Assembly: GCF_945859705.1 (NCBI RefSeq) | Contig: NC_079134.1 | Coordinates: 155,159,718-155,223,717 of the forward strand | From: Episyrphus balteatus | Taxonomy: Eukaryota > Arthropoda > Insecta > Diptera > Syrphidae | Direction of reading: 5' to 3' | DNA: 64,000 nucleotides | Part shown: piece by piece, positions 23,766 through 36,827 of the stretch | Position numbering within the stretch: the stretch's first letter is position 1 | How the letters are laid out: each line of letters starts with the position of its first letter | Position numbers and translations under genes: made by a program | Notes under the pieces: generated by a model | Database searches by the model: none | Told to the model about the DNA's origin: nothing | Seen by the model: the letters and a program-made list of their open reading frames with translations, nothing else

Positions 23766-26707
23766 ATAGTACCTAATTTAAATTAGAATCTTTAAATGGC
23801 GCCCAACGTTAGTTAAAGAAAACTATCAAAATAGTAGATAAGTAGAATATTTATCTTCAAAAAAGTGTGTAAAGCTTACAAATAATATAAAATGAAGATA
23901 AAAGTAGTATTTTCTAAAAATACTTTCAAATTAAACATAAATAAAATAACAAATACAAAAATCTTAAACCAAACACCTTTTTCTCGAATTAAAAACTTGT
24001 AAATCGATTTATTACTTCAACTTTTTCTGTGCGTAGGTAATCGTTTCTATGATCACACGTAAAAGTACAAAATTAATATTATTCTCGGTCAGCAACCAAA
24101 GAGTAATTAAAAATAAATGTTCCAATAACAACACAAAAAAAAAAAAAACTATATCAAAAAAACATTGACCATCTGCTCTATCGTACCTCTGTAGTTTTAA
24201 TTGTAATCAAAATCAATTAAAAGAACTAAAAAAAAATATAAAGACAAACATACAAAACGCAGAGATTTCAAAGCACTTCTTCTTCTATATCGCTACCAGA
24301 TACTGGCAATCATCAATTACACTTTTTTGTATTCACGAACAGTTAAATAAAAATATACACTGAAAAGCCATAAACACGTAAAATAATCTAAACAAACATT
24401 CATGGTCCAATAACCAAACAAAAAACTGCAAATTGTTTCAATTTCAATGGCTCTCTGTGAATATTGTATCTTGAAAACGGTCTATTTTTGAAAATAGAAA
24501 AACTGTCTAGTTTTATGTCGATGTTGAGTTTCAAAAATATAATATAAAAGAAAGGCATTGATTTTGTGTGGAAAAGGTTTCGTTTTCTCCTATTAACAAG
24601 TCATAAAAATCGCTATACAAACGTTAAACAGTTTTTAAGATTTGCAGTTTTTTGGTTTATTGTTTTTGAAATATTTGTTTGTTTTGCGGTTTGCGTTTAT
24701 AAAAATAATTTAAAAAAAAAGTCCAAATTAAAATACGCAGATGTTTTCTATCTGATAAGTTTGACATCGAATTGCATTTCTATTTCTAGCTTGCACACAA
24801 CTTCTCTTGAAGAATTGCTATTTTCAAATCAATTAATAATTTTTTTTTTTATTTTTTCTCCTTTTCAAAAAAAAAAAACATAATTCATGTTGTTTTCCAA
24901 AATATTTATTTTCATAATTTAAGAGGCAGAACAGAGAACACCCGTGAAAAAAATAATGTGATGATATTTTTACACAAATTAGATCATTATTTTGTTTGGT
25001 TTTATTCTTATTTTTTCTGTTTGATTGGCAACGCTTGATTGAATTCAAATTTGTCTTAACGATAAATTGGTGATGACAAGCTAAGAATTATGTTAGAACT
25101 GGATGAAAAGTTGAAAAGAGTGGCAGCTGGTTCTTATCAATATTTGATTTTTGTTTATTAAAATTTGGAAAAAAAAATAATATTATTGTTTTTAAATGCA
25201 TTTGGAGAAAGCTTTTGATCAACAGGTTTTTAGAAAGTTAAAACAACAGTCTTAAGTTTTGTAAGCATGCAAAAATACCAAATATAACTCGGATAGACTC
25301 AAGCCTTTTAATGGATTTGGTGTATTTTTTGTGTTTAAGTGCGAATTACAGAATTGAAATTCTAAAAGTTGTACGTTCGACTATCGATTTCAAAAAATTG
25401 AGTTGACAACTTTCGGCCTTCGTCTCTAAAATCGACTAGGATTCTGGACTTGATTTAACAAAGAGTATAAAATTCTCCTTGATTATTTTTTTGTTCTCAT
25501 GTACCATGACCCTCTTCATCATTTCTTCTCTCCTGAGTAAAGCCTTCTTTATAGTCCTCATTTAAAACAACCACAAACTATGGGTTAACCTTGGGGGCAT
25601 GTTAAACCCAAGATAAACATCAAATTAACATATTCTTATTACTTTGATCTTCCTTTTGGGGTGGAGTTTTTTTTTTTTTTTTTTTTGAGAACAAGGTCAT
25701 AAGCCAAAGATTTATGTATATCTATGTTTTTTTTTTTTTGTTATTGTTGTTGTTGTTATTTTCTCTTAAACATGACATTAGTTCTTTAACAATCCCAAAA
25801 ATAAGGAAAAAAAAAATTATTGGCAATTTAAAGTGTGTCCTTCTCTCTTCCTTAGGGACAACGATTAAGGGTAGAATCAAGTGTATAATATACATAAAGT
25901 TAAACATCCTTAAGGCATAAATTGATTACTCAATGGGAATAACAGATTCAAGGATGTTTGAAGGAAAAAGTTTTTTGTTGATTGTTGGATGAAAATTTGA
26001 AAATTGTTTAAGAATGAGAAAACTTCAAGTTTCTTTTTTTTTGTTAAGGGGTGACAAACTTAACTGTTAAAATTAAAAAAAAGTCAACTTTGAAAATATA
26101 ATATCCTTCTTCAAAAATAAAATTCGGTGGGTATAATTCGGTTTATGGATGTCCTTGATATTATTTATAGAAGCAATAAGATGATTGTTTACATTAAATA
26201 TTTTTTGGTTATAAGACTTTTGCTGATTTTAACCCACTTGAAGTTTCAGTGAAACTTGAAACGGCAAAAAAAAAACATTACGAAAACAACAAAGTAACCT
26301 TTAGGTAAAAATTTTTCAAAAAACACATTTTTGGGTTTTTAAAGAATATTTCAAAAAAAATTTTTTTGAATAATCCAATTTTCTAAGAACCGGTTGATGA
26401 ATTTTATCGAAATTTCTTTTTTACTTCTTGAATAATATTTTATTTAAGTGACCAACTTTTTTTTTTTATATTTTTATATATAAAAAAAATGTATATTTAA
26501 AAAAATATTTAAAAAAAACGGCTCTAACGATTTTAATTTTTTTTTGTATACCTACAAGAAATCAGAAATCAGGCATTCTTCGTGTTGTGGTTAAAACCGT
26601 TAAAAAACGTGTTTTATTAAGTATATAAAAAACGATTTTATGTACATACTTTTTTACGTTATCAGAAATATGCTCCGATTAAATAATCTTTTTTATCAAA
26701 AAACAAA

Positions 26708-26925
26708 ACCGACTTCCATGGATCAAGTTATGGTTTTTCTAATTGTTCCTATGGCTATAACTGAACGAAATTGAAATGGGACCACATTGCAGCCACCAGC
26801 TTTCCAATACAAAAATAATTATCAAAATTGGTTCACTTAGTCCAAAGTTATGAGGTAACAAACATAAAAAAAAAAAAACAAAAAAATACAAGCGAATTAA
26901 TACCTCCTACTTTTTGGAAGTCGGT
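26708..26925. mobile_element. Short inverted-repeat element (ACCGACTTCCA ends)
   Basis: The ends are ACCGACTTCCA (26708-26718) and TGGAAGTCGGT (26915-26925), perfect inverted complements around 218 bp. It carries an internal A-rich tract. The size suggests a non-autonomous element; no clear target duplication is visible. Confidence 0.5.
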
Positions 26926-27783
26926 AATAAAATCAAATTATAATTTTCCTTAATTTTTTTTCATAAAAACCTTTAAGATAAAAGCTACTTTTACCATATA
27001 TACCAAAAAGCAGTGCTTGATATCGTAAAATTAAAAATAAAATTAAAATAGGAAAAACAATTTAAAAAAAGGTTAAAATGTTTGAGTTTAAAAATTAATT
27101 ATTTCAAAAACTGTACGACATTTTAGCATCTTGATTGAGAATAAGCTAGATAATTAAATTAAATTACCAAAAGCAAAGCTTGATCGTGTAAAATTAAAAA
27201 AAAATTAAAATTAAAAAAAAAAATTAAAAAAAACTTAAAATTTTGAGTTTAAAATCTTTCACGAAAACAACATTATTTAAAAAAGATTATTAATTAAAAG
27301 GTTTCTGGCTTTAAAAAACAAAAAACATAAGTTTGTAGGTGTTGACGTTGTTTTTAAATATTTAAAAAAAAAAGTTTTTTTTGGCACTCTGAAGTAAAAA
27401 ATTGAAAAAAAAAATAGAACCCATCCAGTCTACTTTCTGCCATTTTGAAGTTAGAAACTACATACCATCAGGAACACACTTGCAATATGACAGTCATTTC
27501 CGAGTCAGTAAATTTCATAAAAAAAATTACCACTTTGCTCCACCCCTTTTCCATCCACTTAGCTTTTTGCCATTATGAAATTGTCACTTTAACACCACCT
27601 TCTGAGTTAAGCTTAAAGTCTGCTTATCTTTTTTGTATATTTTCAAAAATTATTATCGAAAAATTGTCGACCAAAAATAAGAAACAGGATTTTGATTTGA
27701 ATGCAATTTTATGTATTAGATAGATAAAACTAAAATTTAAAAACTACAGAAACCATACAAACTCAATATAAAATCAAAGGGAA

Positions 27784-28680
27784 ACCGACGAAGTTACGAA
27801 TACCAGAGTTACGGGCGACAGAGTTACGACCGTCAAAGTTACGCGAAACCGAAGTTACGAAAAACTAGAGTTACGAATTCTAAAGTTATGTTAAGCTATG
27901 ACATGTGATTTTTGGGTTGGCAACAATTGCGAGGAATGATATGGAATTATGGAAATACAAACAAGAGATTAACATTTTTCTCATTGGTCAGAACTAAATG
28001 AGTAAAGCGAAAATGGGTATTATTTAATCTTGTAAAATTTTGATTGGATAGGTATAGTATAGATATACATATTGACGGTTAAACTTCATAACCTCGTAAG
28101 TCGAAAAATTCGAAAAAAATATTATTATTGCAAACAATTCAGAAAATTCAGAGCTATCTTTTGGTATATTCAGTTCAACAATGTTGTTTTGAAAATTTTT
28201 CAGGAATGACGAAATTCAAAAGCTCGTATTGATATATCCCATACCTACAGAAACAAGAAACACAACATATTGTTTTTTGATTTCTGAAAAACTTGCAAAA
28301 ACGACTTACGAAGTTATGAAGTTTAACCGTCGATATATGGTTTTGTTTTTGTGAAAAGATCGCAAAAACATTGAAATAGAAAAAAAAACATAAGTATACT
28401 TATGTAAGTTTGGGGGACATAATTGAAATTAACTTCTTATTTGTCCAACTAATATTGCACCTATGTACGTATCGATATTCTCTTATTTATGTTTCCATAA
28501 TTCCATATCGTTCCTCGCAATTGTTGCCAACCCAAAAATCACATGTCATAGCTTAACATAACTTTAGAATTCGTAACTCTAGTTACGAAAGTAACTTCGG
28601 TTTCGCGTAACTTTGACGGCCGTAACTCTGTCGCGCGTAACTCTGTCGCGCGTAACTCTGTTATTCGTAACTCCGTTACC
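27784..28680. mobile_element. Foldback element with GTTACG tandem repeats in its arms
   Basis: A roughly 0.9-kb inverted repeat. The outer 90-110 bp of each arm consist of near-tandem units ending in GTTACG (six on the left, about seven on the right as CGTAAC), with the right arm holding one extra CGCGCGTAACTCTGT unit. Inner arm parts also match: CTATGACATGTGATTTTTGG at 27894-27913 against its complement near 28535, and GACGGTTAAACTTCATAAC near 28075 against its complement near 28315. There is no coding capacity. Tandem repeats inside long inverted arms resemble FB/Galileo-type foldback elements of flies. Confidence 0.7.
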
Positions 28681-29727
28681 ATTTCTCCAAACCCCAAAAC
28701 CAGACACTCACGTATTTTACCAAAAAAAAAAAAATAATAAATAATATCCTTTCAAATATAATTAATTTTTGTATTAAAATAAAAAATAAAACAAATTAAT
28801 TTTCAAGAATCCATTACCCATGGTTTAGAAGAACACACCCCACAGCAAACCATTAAAACCCTTACACTTAGCTTCATTAAACTTTTGGGTAGATTTTGAA
28901 GAAACTTTTTTTCCACGAAACAAAAATCTACACAAAACCAATCTGTTTTTGTGTTTTCTTTAACTTTTTTTTTTTCAAAAACACTCTTGTAACGCTCTCA
29001 ATTATTATTTTTTCAAGTAGAGATGTAGAGTAGGCCCTCCATTATATTTTACCATGGTAAAAAAAAATTTAATTAAAAAACCGATTAATTTAATATTAAA
29101 GTCTCATATAAGCGCTGTTAGCGCTGTGTTGTGTTGGGTTTTTATTACGTTTTTCTGTATTTTTAACCTCACTCCTACACTTGACATTTTTTTTTTTGTG
29201 TACAACAATATTCTTTCTGTCTGCTGTTGTTGACGTTATTATTGTGTTGTAGTCTGCAGATGGAGAGTCCTTTTTTTTTGTATTTATATTGTTTTCTCTA
29301 GTAGTAAGGGGACATACAAAATAATAATTCATTTATGTCCTTAAAAATAAAAAAAAAATTTAATATAAAAATATGTTTTTCAATTTAATTTACTGTTGTG
29401 GTTTGATCAACAATACCAAAATAACATTATTATGAATATTATTTTATGAATTCAATTAATTTATCCTTTTGAAGGACAAAATAAATTAACTTACCAGTAA
29501 AAACAAAAACCATGATAAACCAATGATTTATTAAAATAAAACCCAAGCCTATCCCCTTTGACTATTTAAACCAACAACAAAAAAAAAAAAAAATAAAAGA
29601 GAGAACTAACTTACATTATCCCTTACTGGATGATGTCCTTTTTTTAAAACAACTTTTCCTGCTATTTTATGATGTTTTTAAATTTTATTCATTTTTTTTA
29701 TATATTATTTTTTTGTTTATATTACAG

Positions 29728-30020
29728 CCGTCCTTAAGCCTAGATAGCACAGTAGAAACCTTACTAATAAAAAGTGAGGGTGATTTTGTGAGTGTGGAAC
29801 AAGGCAAGGACTCTCGCAAAAGAAATTCACAACAGCTTCACATTCAACAGCAACTTAACCATCATCATCAACAACAGTCGTCACAGCAGCAGCAACAACA
29901 ACAACAACAATCACAAACAACACAGCAACAACAACAACAACGTAGGGACGAAAATATGAGGCAATTGCTGGATGTTACAAACACATTAACTTTTGAAGAG
30001 TTAAGGGATTTCGAAATGAG
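29728..30020 (+). CDS. Rgk: RGK gene, coding exon 5 (Gln-rich, LLIKSEGDF)
   Basis: Acceptor TATATTACAG, 293 nt, ending ATGAG|GTAAGT in phase 2. It encodes PSLSLDSTVETLLIKSEGDF, then a Gln/His-rich block with runs up to nine Gln, then a well-ordered-looking segment (DENMRQLLDVTNTLTFEELR) that runs into exon 6 (residues 827-924). The non-repetitive ends look conserved. CAG and CAA are mixed in the Gln runs. It could be joined either to exon 4 or to the alternative first exon at 16978, both in phase 0. Confidence 0.9.
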
Positions 30021-31155
30021 GTAAGTCTCTTTTTTTTTTGTTCCTTCTTCTTCTGGCTTCTAGTCATCTTGTGGTACATGGATTTTCTGAAGGTTTTTTT
30101 TTTCTCATGGGTTGATTTATATTTGGGGATCAAGCGAAGTAATTTGGCTTGGTGTATTTTAGGATTAGGGCTGATTTGTGAGAAAAGTTATAGATTTTTT
30201 TTTTTTTATTTTGCTGAGAGAATTTAAAAGAATTTTATTTTACTTTTTTTGTTTTGTTAAGTCGTAGAGATGTAATGAGACTGAAATCATTCTTTGATAC
30301 CCACCTTCATTTACAAACCTTCTCTAAACATTGTTTTGAATGAAGGACAAAGTCGTCTGAAAATTAATTATGTGAGCTAAAAAAAAAGTAAAAGCAAAAA
30401 CTTTAATGTGATTAATTGGCTTTCGTGGAAATTATGTACATCAACATTTTAGGAAAATTATATGGAAGGGAAAGGATGTGTGAAAATAATTTGTTTTGAT
30501 AAACTTTGAAATTTGCTACACGCCCAGTCTTAGTAAAGTGGGTTAATGGAAGTAAAGTTTTGTTGAAAATTGTTGCTAATTAAGAAAAAAGTTAAAAAAG
30601 TTGGATAGTTACACAGCAGAATTAGTCAAAAAAAAATAAGGTAGGCATCCGACTACAGAAAAATTTACTAAGACTACCTAAATAATGGTAAAGACTGAAA
30701 TTTAGATTTTTTAATTGAATATTAAAATCTTAAGCGTTGGAAGAAGAATTTTTTTTTTATATTAATCTAGTCAAAAGTTTTATGTTTAATTTTTTGAGAA
30801 AAGTAATATAATTGAGTTGATAGAGTTTTAAGTACCTACAAATATTAATTTCAAAATTAAATAGAAAGCCAAAAAAGTTTTAGTTTTCTTATAAAATTTT
30901 CTACAAAAGTATGTAGTTTTTTTCTTCTGAAAAAATAATAAAAACAAACTCAAAATATATTGGCAAAATATTAAAAAATTAAAAAATGGCGTTTTAATTG
31001 AATTTCAAGAAAGCTATACAACTAAAGAATATCAAAAATAAAGGTTTTTGTTTTTAACTCCTAAATACAGAAATTATCAAATCATGCTTTGAGATCGCTT
31101 TATGAAGCATTCACTATAATAACTTTTTCGATACGAGCGACCAACAGTTACAATG

Positions 31156-32473
31156 CACAGTGAGCCTGAACAAGTTTAAGGTTGACCTAAAATGACGACA
31201 AAAACTAAAGATGAGGCTTTGTTCCTGAAGGCCTCAGCAATAATAATCCATTTTTACCAAAATCGGATTAGCTTCCTCTTTCGAGATACCCCCCTTAAAT
31301 GTGTTTTTTTCGAGAAAAATTCATATCAACGCAAGGCTCGACTACGATAACTTAGGCGCCGAGAATTGAAAACGGTTTTTAGTAGAGGTATTTAATACAA
31401 TCATTTTTGGTCTTGGGAGGGAGGGTCTATGTCCCCCCCTCTAGGCGGGAGGGGCAGTTTTCTAAAAAATCAAGCAAAAAATTATTAAAAAACAATGGCA
31501 ACATAAACAGTTATGAATGATACCTTTTTCAAAAGCTAGAATTGTACACTTAATTATAGTTTTTAAAACAAGTTATTTTAAACAGTTGTTTTCGAAATAA
31601 TCGATTCCAAAGTCAACAATTGTGAAAAAGAAGTTTAAAAAAAAATACATTGAATACTATTTTGTCAAGACTTTGGGTTTCATTACGGGATAAATTGATA
31701 AAGTAAACTACCTCAATAAATTCTTTATCAAATACTGAAAACCATATGTTTCTATGCCTTCTAGTTTTTGAGAAAATTGAAAAATAGGAAAACTACTTTC
31801 TTTATCAGGCTCACTAATGAGCGTTCTGGTACCACACTGGTACTAAGAAATTTTATTTTTAAGGTCCAATTTTAAATGGAAATAAAACAAATTCATGGAA
31901 TCGAAGTAGATTAAGCACAGTACTTTTTAATTTTTGATAATGGCAAAGCAAAATAGCCAAGAAAATAAAAATAAGACAAAGAAAGTAGTTTTCGTATTTT
32001 TCAATTTTCTCAAAAACTAGAAGGCATAGAAACATATGGTTTTCAGTATTTGATAAGGAATTTATTGAGGTAGTTTACTTTATCAATTTATCCCGTAATG
32101 AAAAAGGTATCATTCCTAACTGTAAGTGTTGCCATTGTTTTTTAATAATTTTTTGTTTGATTTTTTAGAAAACTGCCCCTCCCGCCTAAAGGGGGGGCAT
32201 AGACCCTCCCTCCCAAGACCAAAAATGATTGTATTGAATACCTCAACTAAAAACCGTTTTCAATTCTCGGCGCCTAAGTTATCGTACTCGAGCCTTGCGT
32301 TGATATAAATTTTTCTCGAAAAAAACACGTTTAAGGGGGGTATCTCGAAAAAGGAAGCTAATCCGATTTTGGTAAAAACGGATTATTATTGCTGAGGCCT
32401 TCAGGAACAAAGCCTCATCTTTAGTTTTTGTCGTCATTTTAGGTCAACCTTAAACTTGTTCAGGCTCACTGTG
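31156..32473. mobile_element. 1.3-kb long-inverted-repeat element (CACAGTGAGCC ends)
   Basis: Terminal arms start CACAGTGAGCCTGAACAAG and end with its complement; AATG flanks both sides (31152-31155 and 32474-32477). The left arm runs about 645 bp and the right about 495 bp, because the right arm lacks roughly 150 bp between the TATCCCGTAATG motif and the AAAAAGGTATCATTC motif. A roughly 170-bp unique spacer lies between (about 31805-31975). The arm motif ATAACTTAGGCGCC also occurs inside 3820-5047, so the two share ancestry. No coding capacity. Confidence 0.85.
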
Positions 32474-33279
32474 AATGACCTTAAGAGTTGTCATATTTCA
32501 AAAACACCCGTTTTTCGATAACCATTTTTCAAATCACAATAACTTTTAACTGATCGCTCATATCAAAAAATTTAATATGAGACTGCTTTTAGGGAATACT
32601 TTTGTCTATTATATGAGAAATATTTGGCTTTATCACGAAGTCCAGTCGTATCGGAAATTTGCTACGATTTCCGTGAAAACAATCACGGAATCCGTTCGTA
32701 ATGGAAAATTTCATACAAATCAACCCTACGCACAGTGTGTCGTCCCCTTATGATAAATCACTTTTTTTTTGTTAAAAATTTATATTTTTGCTATTAAAAT
32801 ATAATTTAGAAGTGTCAACTCTTATCTTAGAAAATAACCCATTTTATGTATTCAAAATAAGATCCGAAACATGAGTACCTCGGAAATCGAAAATATTTTG
32901 AGGAATTTATGCGAATCTTTGAGAGTGTATATTTCACGTTTGGTAAATGTTTGAAAAATTTTGTTAATGTTATTTTGTTTATTGTAAAACGAGTAACATA
33001 AAAAATTTAAATTTATAAAATTATATATGAGTTATTAAAATTTCTTTGATATATAGCCAAAAAAAAAAAAAATAAATTTTTAAACTTAATTTAAAAAAAA
33101 ACATTGAAAATCATATCTATAATTTTTTTATATTATTTTGCCTTAGCTCTATACTTAATATTGGCAAAGTTTGATCTGCTTCTGTTTGCGATTACCAGAG
33201 ATATTATCATTTATGTGCTGCGAGTCAAGTACTCAAAATAATTAATTTTTTGAGAAACAGCTTCAAGGGGATCACAAAA

Positions 33280-33890
33280 ATAAAAACACCGATGTTTTTA
33301 ATAATTTTTAACCATATACAAGTAAAAACAAGCTGTTTATGTAATTAGAAATATTTAAATATTGTTTTCAACAAGAAAAAAATTATATTTTTCTGCATAC
33401 TAAATTTTTAATATAATTACTTGACCCGGCCACGCTCTACTGTGTATTATAGCATATTCACCAACCTCACCGATATAAGAAGTTACGAAAATGCAAATAA
33501 AACGTTGAAAGCGATTGACAAAAAACTATTCGAGATTTGCTATGAAACGCAAATACACACGATTTTTTTGTATATAGAAGATAAACAAAACAAGTTGACT
33601 TCAACTTAAGTTTTCTCAAAGTAGAAAAAAGATATTGAAAAGATTTAAAAGGGCTTTAAAAGAAAACATTTAGTTCTTTTAGAAACTGTCACAAATTTAT
33701 TTAAAATAAATCACCACGTTCAAGAACATAACCTCAAAAACAGTTAAAAAACGACATTTCAGATTTTCTAACGGGAATATTTCAAAAACGTGATATGATA
33801 GAATTTTCCTGACTTTGGATTCGAGTTCAGCACACTAAAAACCTTACGAAAAGTATATTTTTGTTTATATAACAAAAAAAAATTATTTTG
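33280..33890. mobile_element. Right-half copy of the CACTGGTCAA foldback family
   Basis: Matches the right half of the 39429-40378 element in order: CAAGAAAAAAATTATATTTT, CGGCCACGCT, GAAAGCGATTG, TTCGAGATTTGCTAT, ATCTCTTTT-like arm sequence, then TTCGAGTTCAGCACAC. The GACCAGTG terminus is not present. The frame at 33421-33609 lies inside and is not a gene. Confidence 0.65.
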
Positions 33891-34929
33891 CTCACAAGTG
33901 GCTTCTTCAATAAATGTTAATTTCATAAATTATACTAAAAAAAAAAGTTGTAGGTTGTTTAATTTGTTAATTTGTAACTTTTTTTTAGTCCAGTCAAGTT
34001 ATACTTTTGCTGAGAAATAATTCGCAACTGCAATTTGTACTCAAAATATGAAAGTACACTAGTACAGGAACTAAACCCCCCATTTTCCGAACAAATGTCT
34101 GGACGACTTTGGCCGCCATTTTGTTTTGAACAGTTTTGCGACTATCGCTTTTAGTTCGGCTAGTTTTGGTCTTAGAGAAAAATGTTATGAGACAAAGTTG
34201 TAGCAAATTTTATTTCCCACAAAAAATGTTAAGTAAGTTTTTATTCTAAAACCTACCATTTAGGAGTTATAATGAATTTCGTAAAATGCTATGCTCACTT
34301 ATTTTTTATATTCACCATAACTTTTTTTTTCAAACTTTTATTAAAAAATTGTTGTTATAAAAGTTAAAGAGCTACTAATTATCTATGTTTGTCTCATACT
34401 AAGTTTTTTTGTCCGAGTTGCCGTTTCCTCACTAAAACAAAAATTCAATAAAAAAAAAAATTTGCAAAAACAGGGTGATTTGAGTAAGTTGAGTTGAGAC
34501 AAGAAAAAAATCGTACTGGAGGGGGGGTCTATTCCCCCCCATTTAGCCAGAAGGGGAAATTTTCTAAAAATAATGGCTTAATTTGGAAACAAAATTATTA
34601 AAAATCAACGGTAACACCTACAATAACGTGTTATAAGTTTTTGTGAAGATAAAAACTTTGTCTTGTATTTCGTTTTTGAATGAAGCTGTTTTATGAAATA
34701 GTTTTTGAAAAATTAATTTTCAAAATCGAAATTTTGAAAAGAAAATAAAAAAAAAAACTTTTTTTCAAAATTGTGTGTGATAAAGTTCTAAATTAGTTTT
34801 CGAATTTCAATTCTCTTATTTGTTTTCAATTAAATACAGAAAACTCGCTGCAAAAATGTCTTGTAGTTTTCGAGAAAGTAAAAAATAAACATAACCAACT
34901 TTGTTGCGGCGACATAAATATGATAAATA

Positions 34930-35883
34930 CACTGGTCAACAAAATTTGACTTTTTTTTTGCCACAAGAACCAAAATATACTTTTCTAGTATTTTTCGGGG
35001 TGCTGAATCCGAATCTGAAGTCAGAAAAATTTGATTGGCCTCCGTTTTCGAAATATTACCGTTATAAAATGCTAAAAAACGTCATTTTGGCTGTTTTCGA
35101 GGTTCTGTTTTTATGTGGGGTAATTCATTAGAAACAAATTTGTAACGGTTATTATAAGAACTGATATTCTACTTTCAAAAACTGTTTAAATTTTCCCGAT
35201 ATCTCTTTTATTGCTCGAGATATCTTAAATTTCAGTTAATAAGCCAAAGAGAAACTAAACTTAATTTAAAGATTAAGTCTCTGATCACAGAATTTTTGCC
35301 ACAAGAACCAAAATATACTTTTCTGAAGGTTTTTGGGTTGCTGAGCACGAATCCGCAATCAGAAAAATTCTATTAGCCTCCGCTCTTGAAATATAACCGT
35401 TATAAAAAAAAACCTTTTTTTTGCACTTTATAACGGTAATATTTCAAGAACTAAGGCTAATAAAATTTTTCTGATTGCGGATTCGAGCTCATCAACCCAA
35501 AAACCTTCAGAAAAGTATATTTTGGTTCTTGTGGCAAAAAAAGTTTAATTTGGTTGGCCAGTGTTGTTTCTGATTCAAAGACCGCTGCTTATATTTTAAA
35601 TATCTCGGGCAGTAAAACAGATATAGGAAAGATTTAAACATTTTTTGAAAGAATAAAATCAGTTCTTATAGCCACCGTTACAAATTTACTCACAATGTAT
35701 TACCCCACAAAAAAACATAACCTCGAAAGCAGCCAAAATTACGTTTTTTTACATTTTCTAACGGTAATATTTAAAAAACGGAGGCCAATAACAATTTTCT
35801 GACTTCAGATTCGAGTTCAGCACATCAAAAACTACTAGAAAAGTATATTTTGATTGTTGTGGCAAAAACCTTGTTGACCAGTG
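34930..35883. mobile_element. CACTGGTCAACAA foldback element, nested copy
   Basis: Ends CACTGGTCAACAA and TTGTTGACCAGTG, 954 bp, with ATA on both sides (34927-34929, 35884-35886). An inner hairpin (about 35293-35541) and an extra internal terminus TTGGCCAGTG (35554-35563) show a composite or internally duplicated structure. It is inserted inside the 33986-38042 element, so it is younger than that element. Confidence 0.8.
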
Positions 35884-36827
35884 ATATTAGGGATTTATAC
35901 GTGCCCCCATGGAGTTTGGGAGACAAAGGGTAATTACTTTTGATTTTTTTCTTGGATCTGAGGAGTTACTACCTTTAATTAGTGTGTAGGTTTTTTAAAA
36001 TACCCTTTTTTAAATCGTTTGTTTACATATTTGAGAGTATTTTTTAATAATAATAATAGAGTGCTTCGATAATAGAGTGCGTCAATATGAAAAACCATAG
36101 AAACCTAAGATAGTAGAAAACCGCTTGAATTGTTATTTTTTATTTCCCCAATTTGAAATATAACGTTGAAATCAAAGCAACACAAGAAAATGAAAAAGGA
36201 TCTCAACCAACAATCCTAACGGGACGCTTTTTTTTTAAACCAGCAGCTACAGCTGCGGTTAAGAAAACTTAAGGCACAGATAATATAATCATACAGATAT
36301 CTTGTCTGCTCAGAAAAATATGAATCATTTTTTTTTCTTTATATTTATTTATATTTATATTTATTTATTACCAGACGATTCTTACCAGACAAGGAGCTTT
36401 CAAAAATAAAGCTGAAAAAAGCTCTTTTTCAATTGGTAATTTTTTCTCACTCACTCTCATAGGAAAGAAGAGGTTTTTTTTTAAGAAAGAAGATGAGCGA
36501 GATGATTTTGTGTGTATTTACTGAATATTTTAAAGCTTTTGGAAAAGCTTTTTTTGGTCAATTTCAGTTTCTAAGGAATTTAGGACGATAGACGCTATTT
36601 TTTGTTGGCGAGACATCTAGGATATGATTTTTTTGTAGGACATTGTAAGTTTTTCACTATCATTATCGTTTAGAGTAAGTTCACGTCGGTCGTTTCTCGA
36701 GTAACTAAACTAAGTGATATTTTGTGATTGCAAAATTGTGAAACTAGTTTTGTGTGATATAGATATAATACAAAATATAATATACAAATAATAATAATAA
36801 TTTATTAAAAACTGTGGAGTGTTGAAA

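Larger units (their letters stand above)
16430..29727 (+). other. Intron 4 (13.3 kb)
   Basis: GT-AG intron. It contains a candidate alternative first exon (16978-17031), the GACTAA hexamer array (21316-21675), a 21-base G run (22417-22437), an RTE-like retrotransposon remnant (about 22840-23465, minus strand), a piggyBac-like end (from 23599), a 218-bp short inverted-repeat element (26708-26925) and a foldback element with GTTACG repeats (27784-28680). Between them (17100-20950, 23800-26500, 28700-29700) I see only AT-rich sequence and short chance frames. Confidence 0.65.

Noticed and set aside
27784..28680. Possible CRISPR-like array because of repeated GTTACG units
   Set aside because: Units are short, adjacent and mirrored in two arms of an inverted repeat in an insect intron; there are no spacers.
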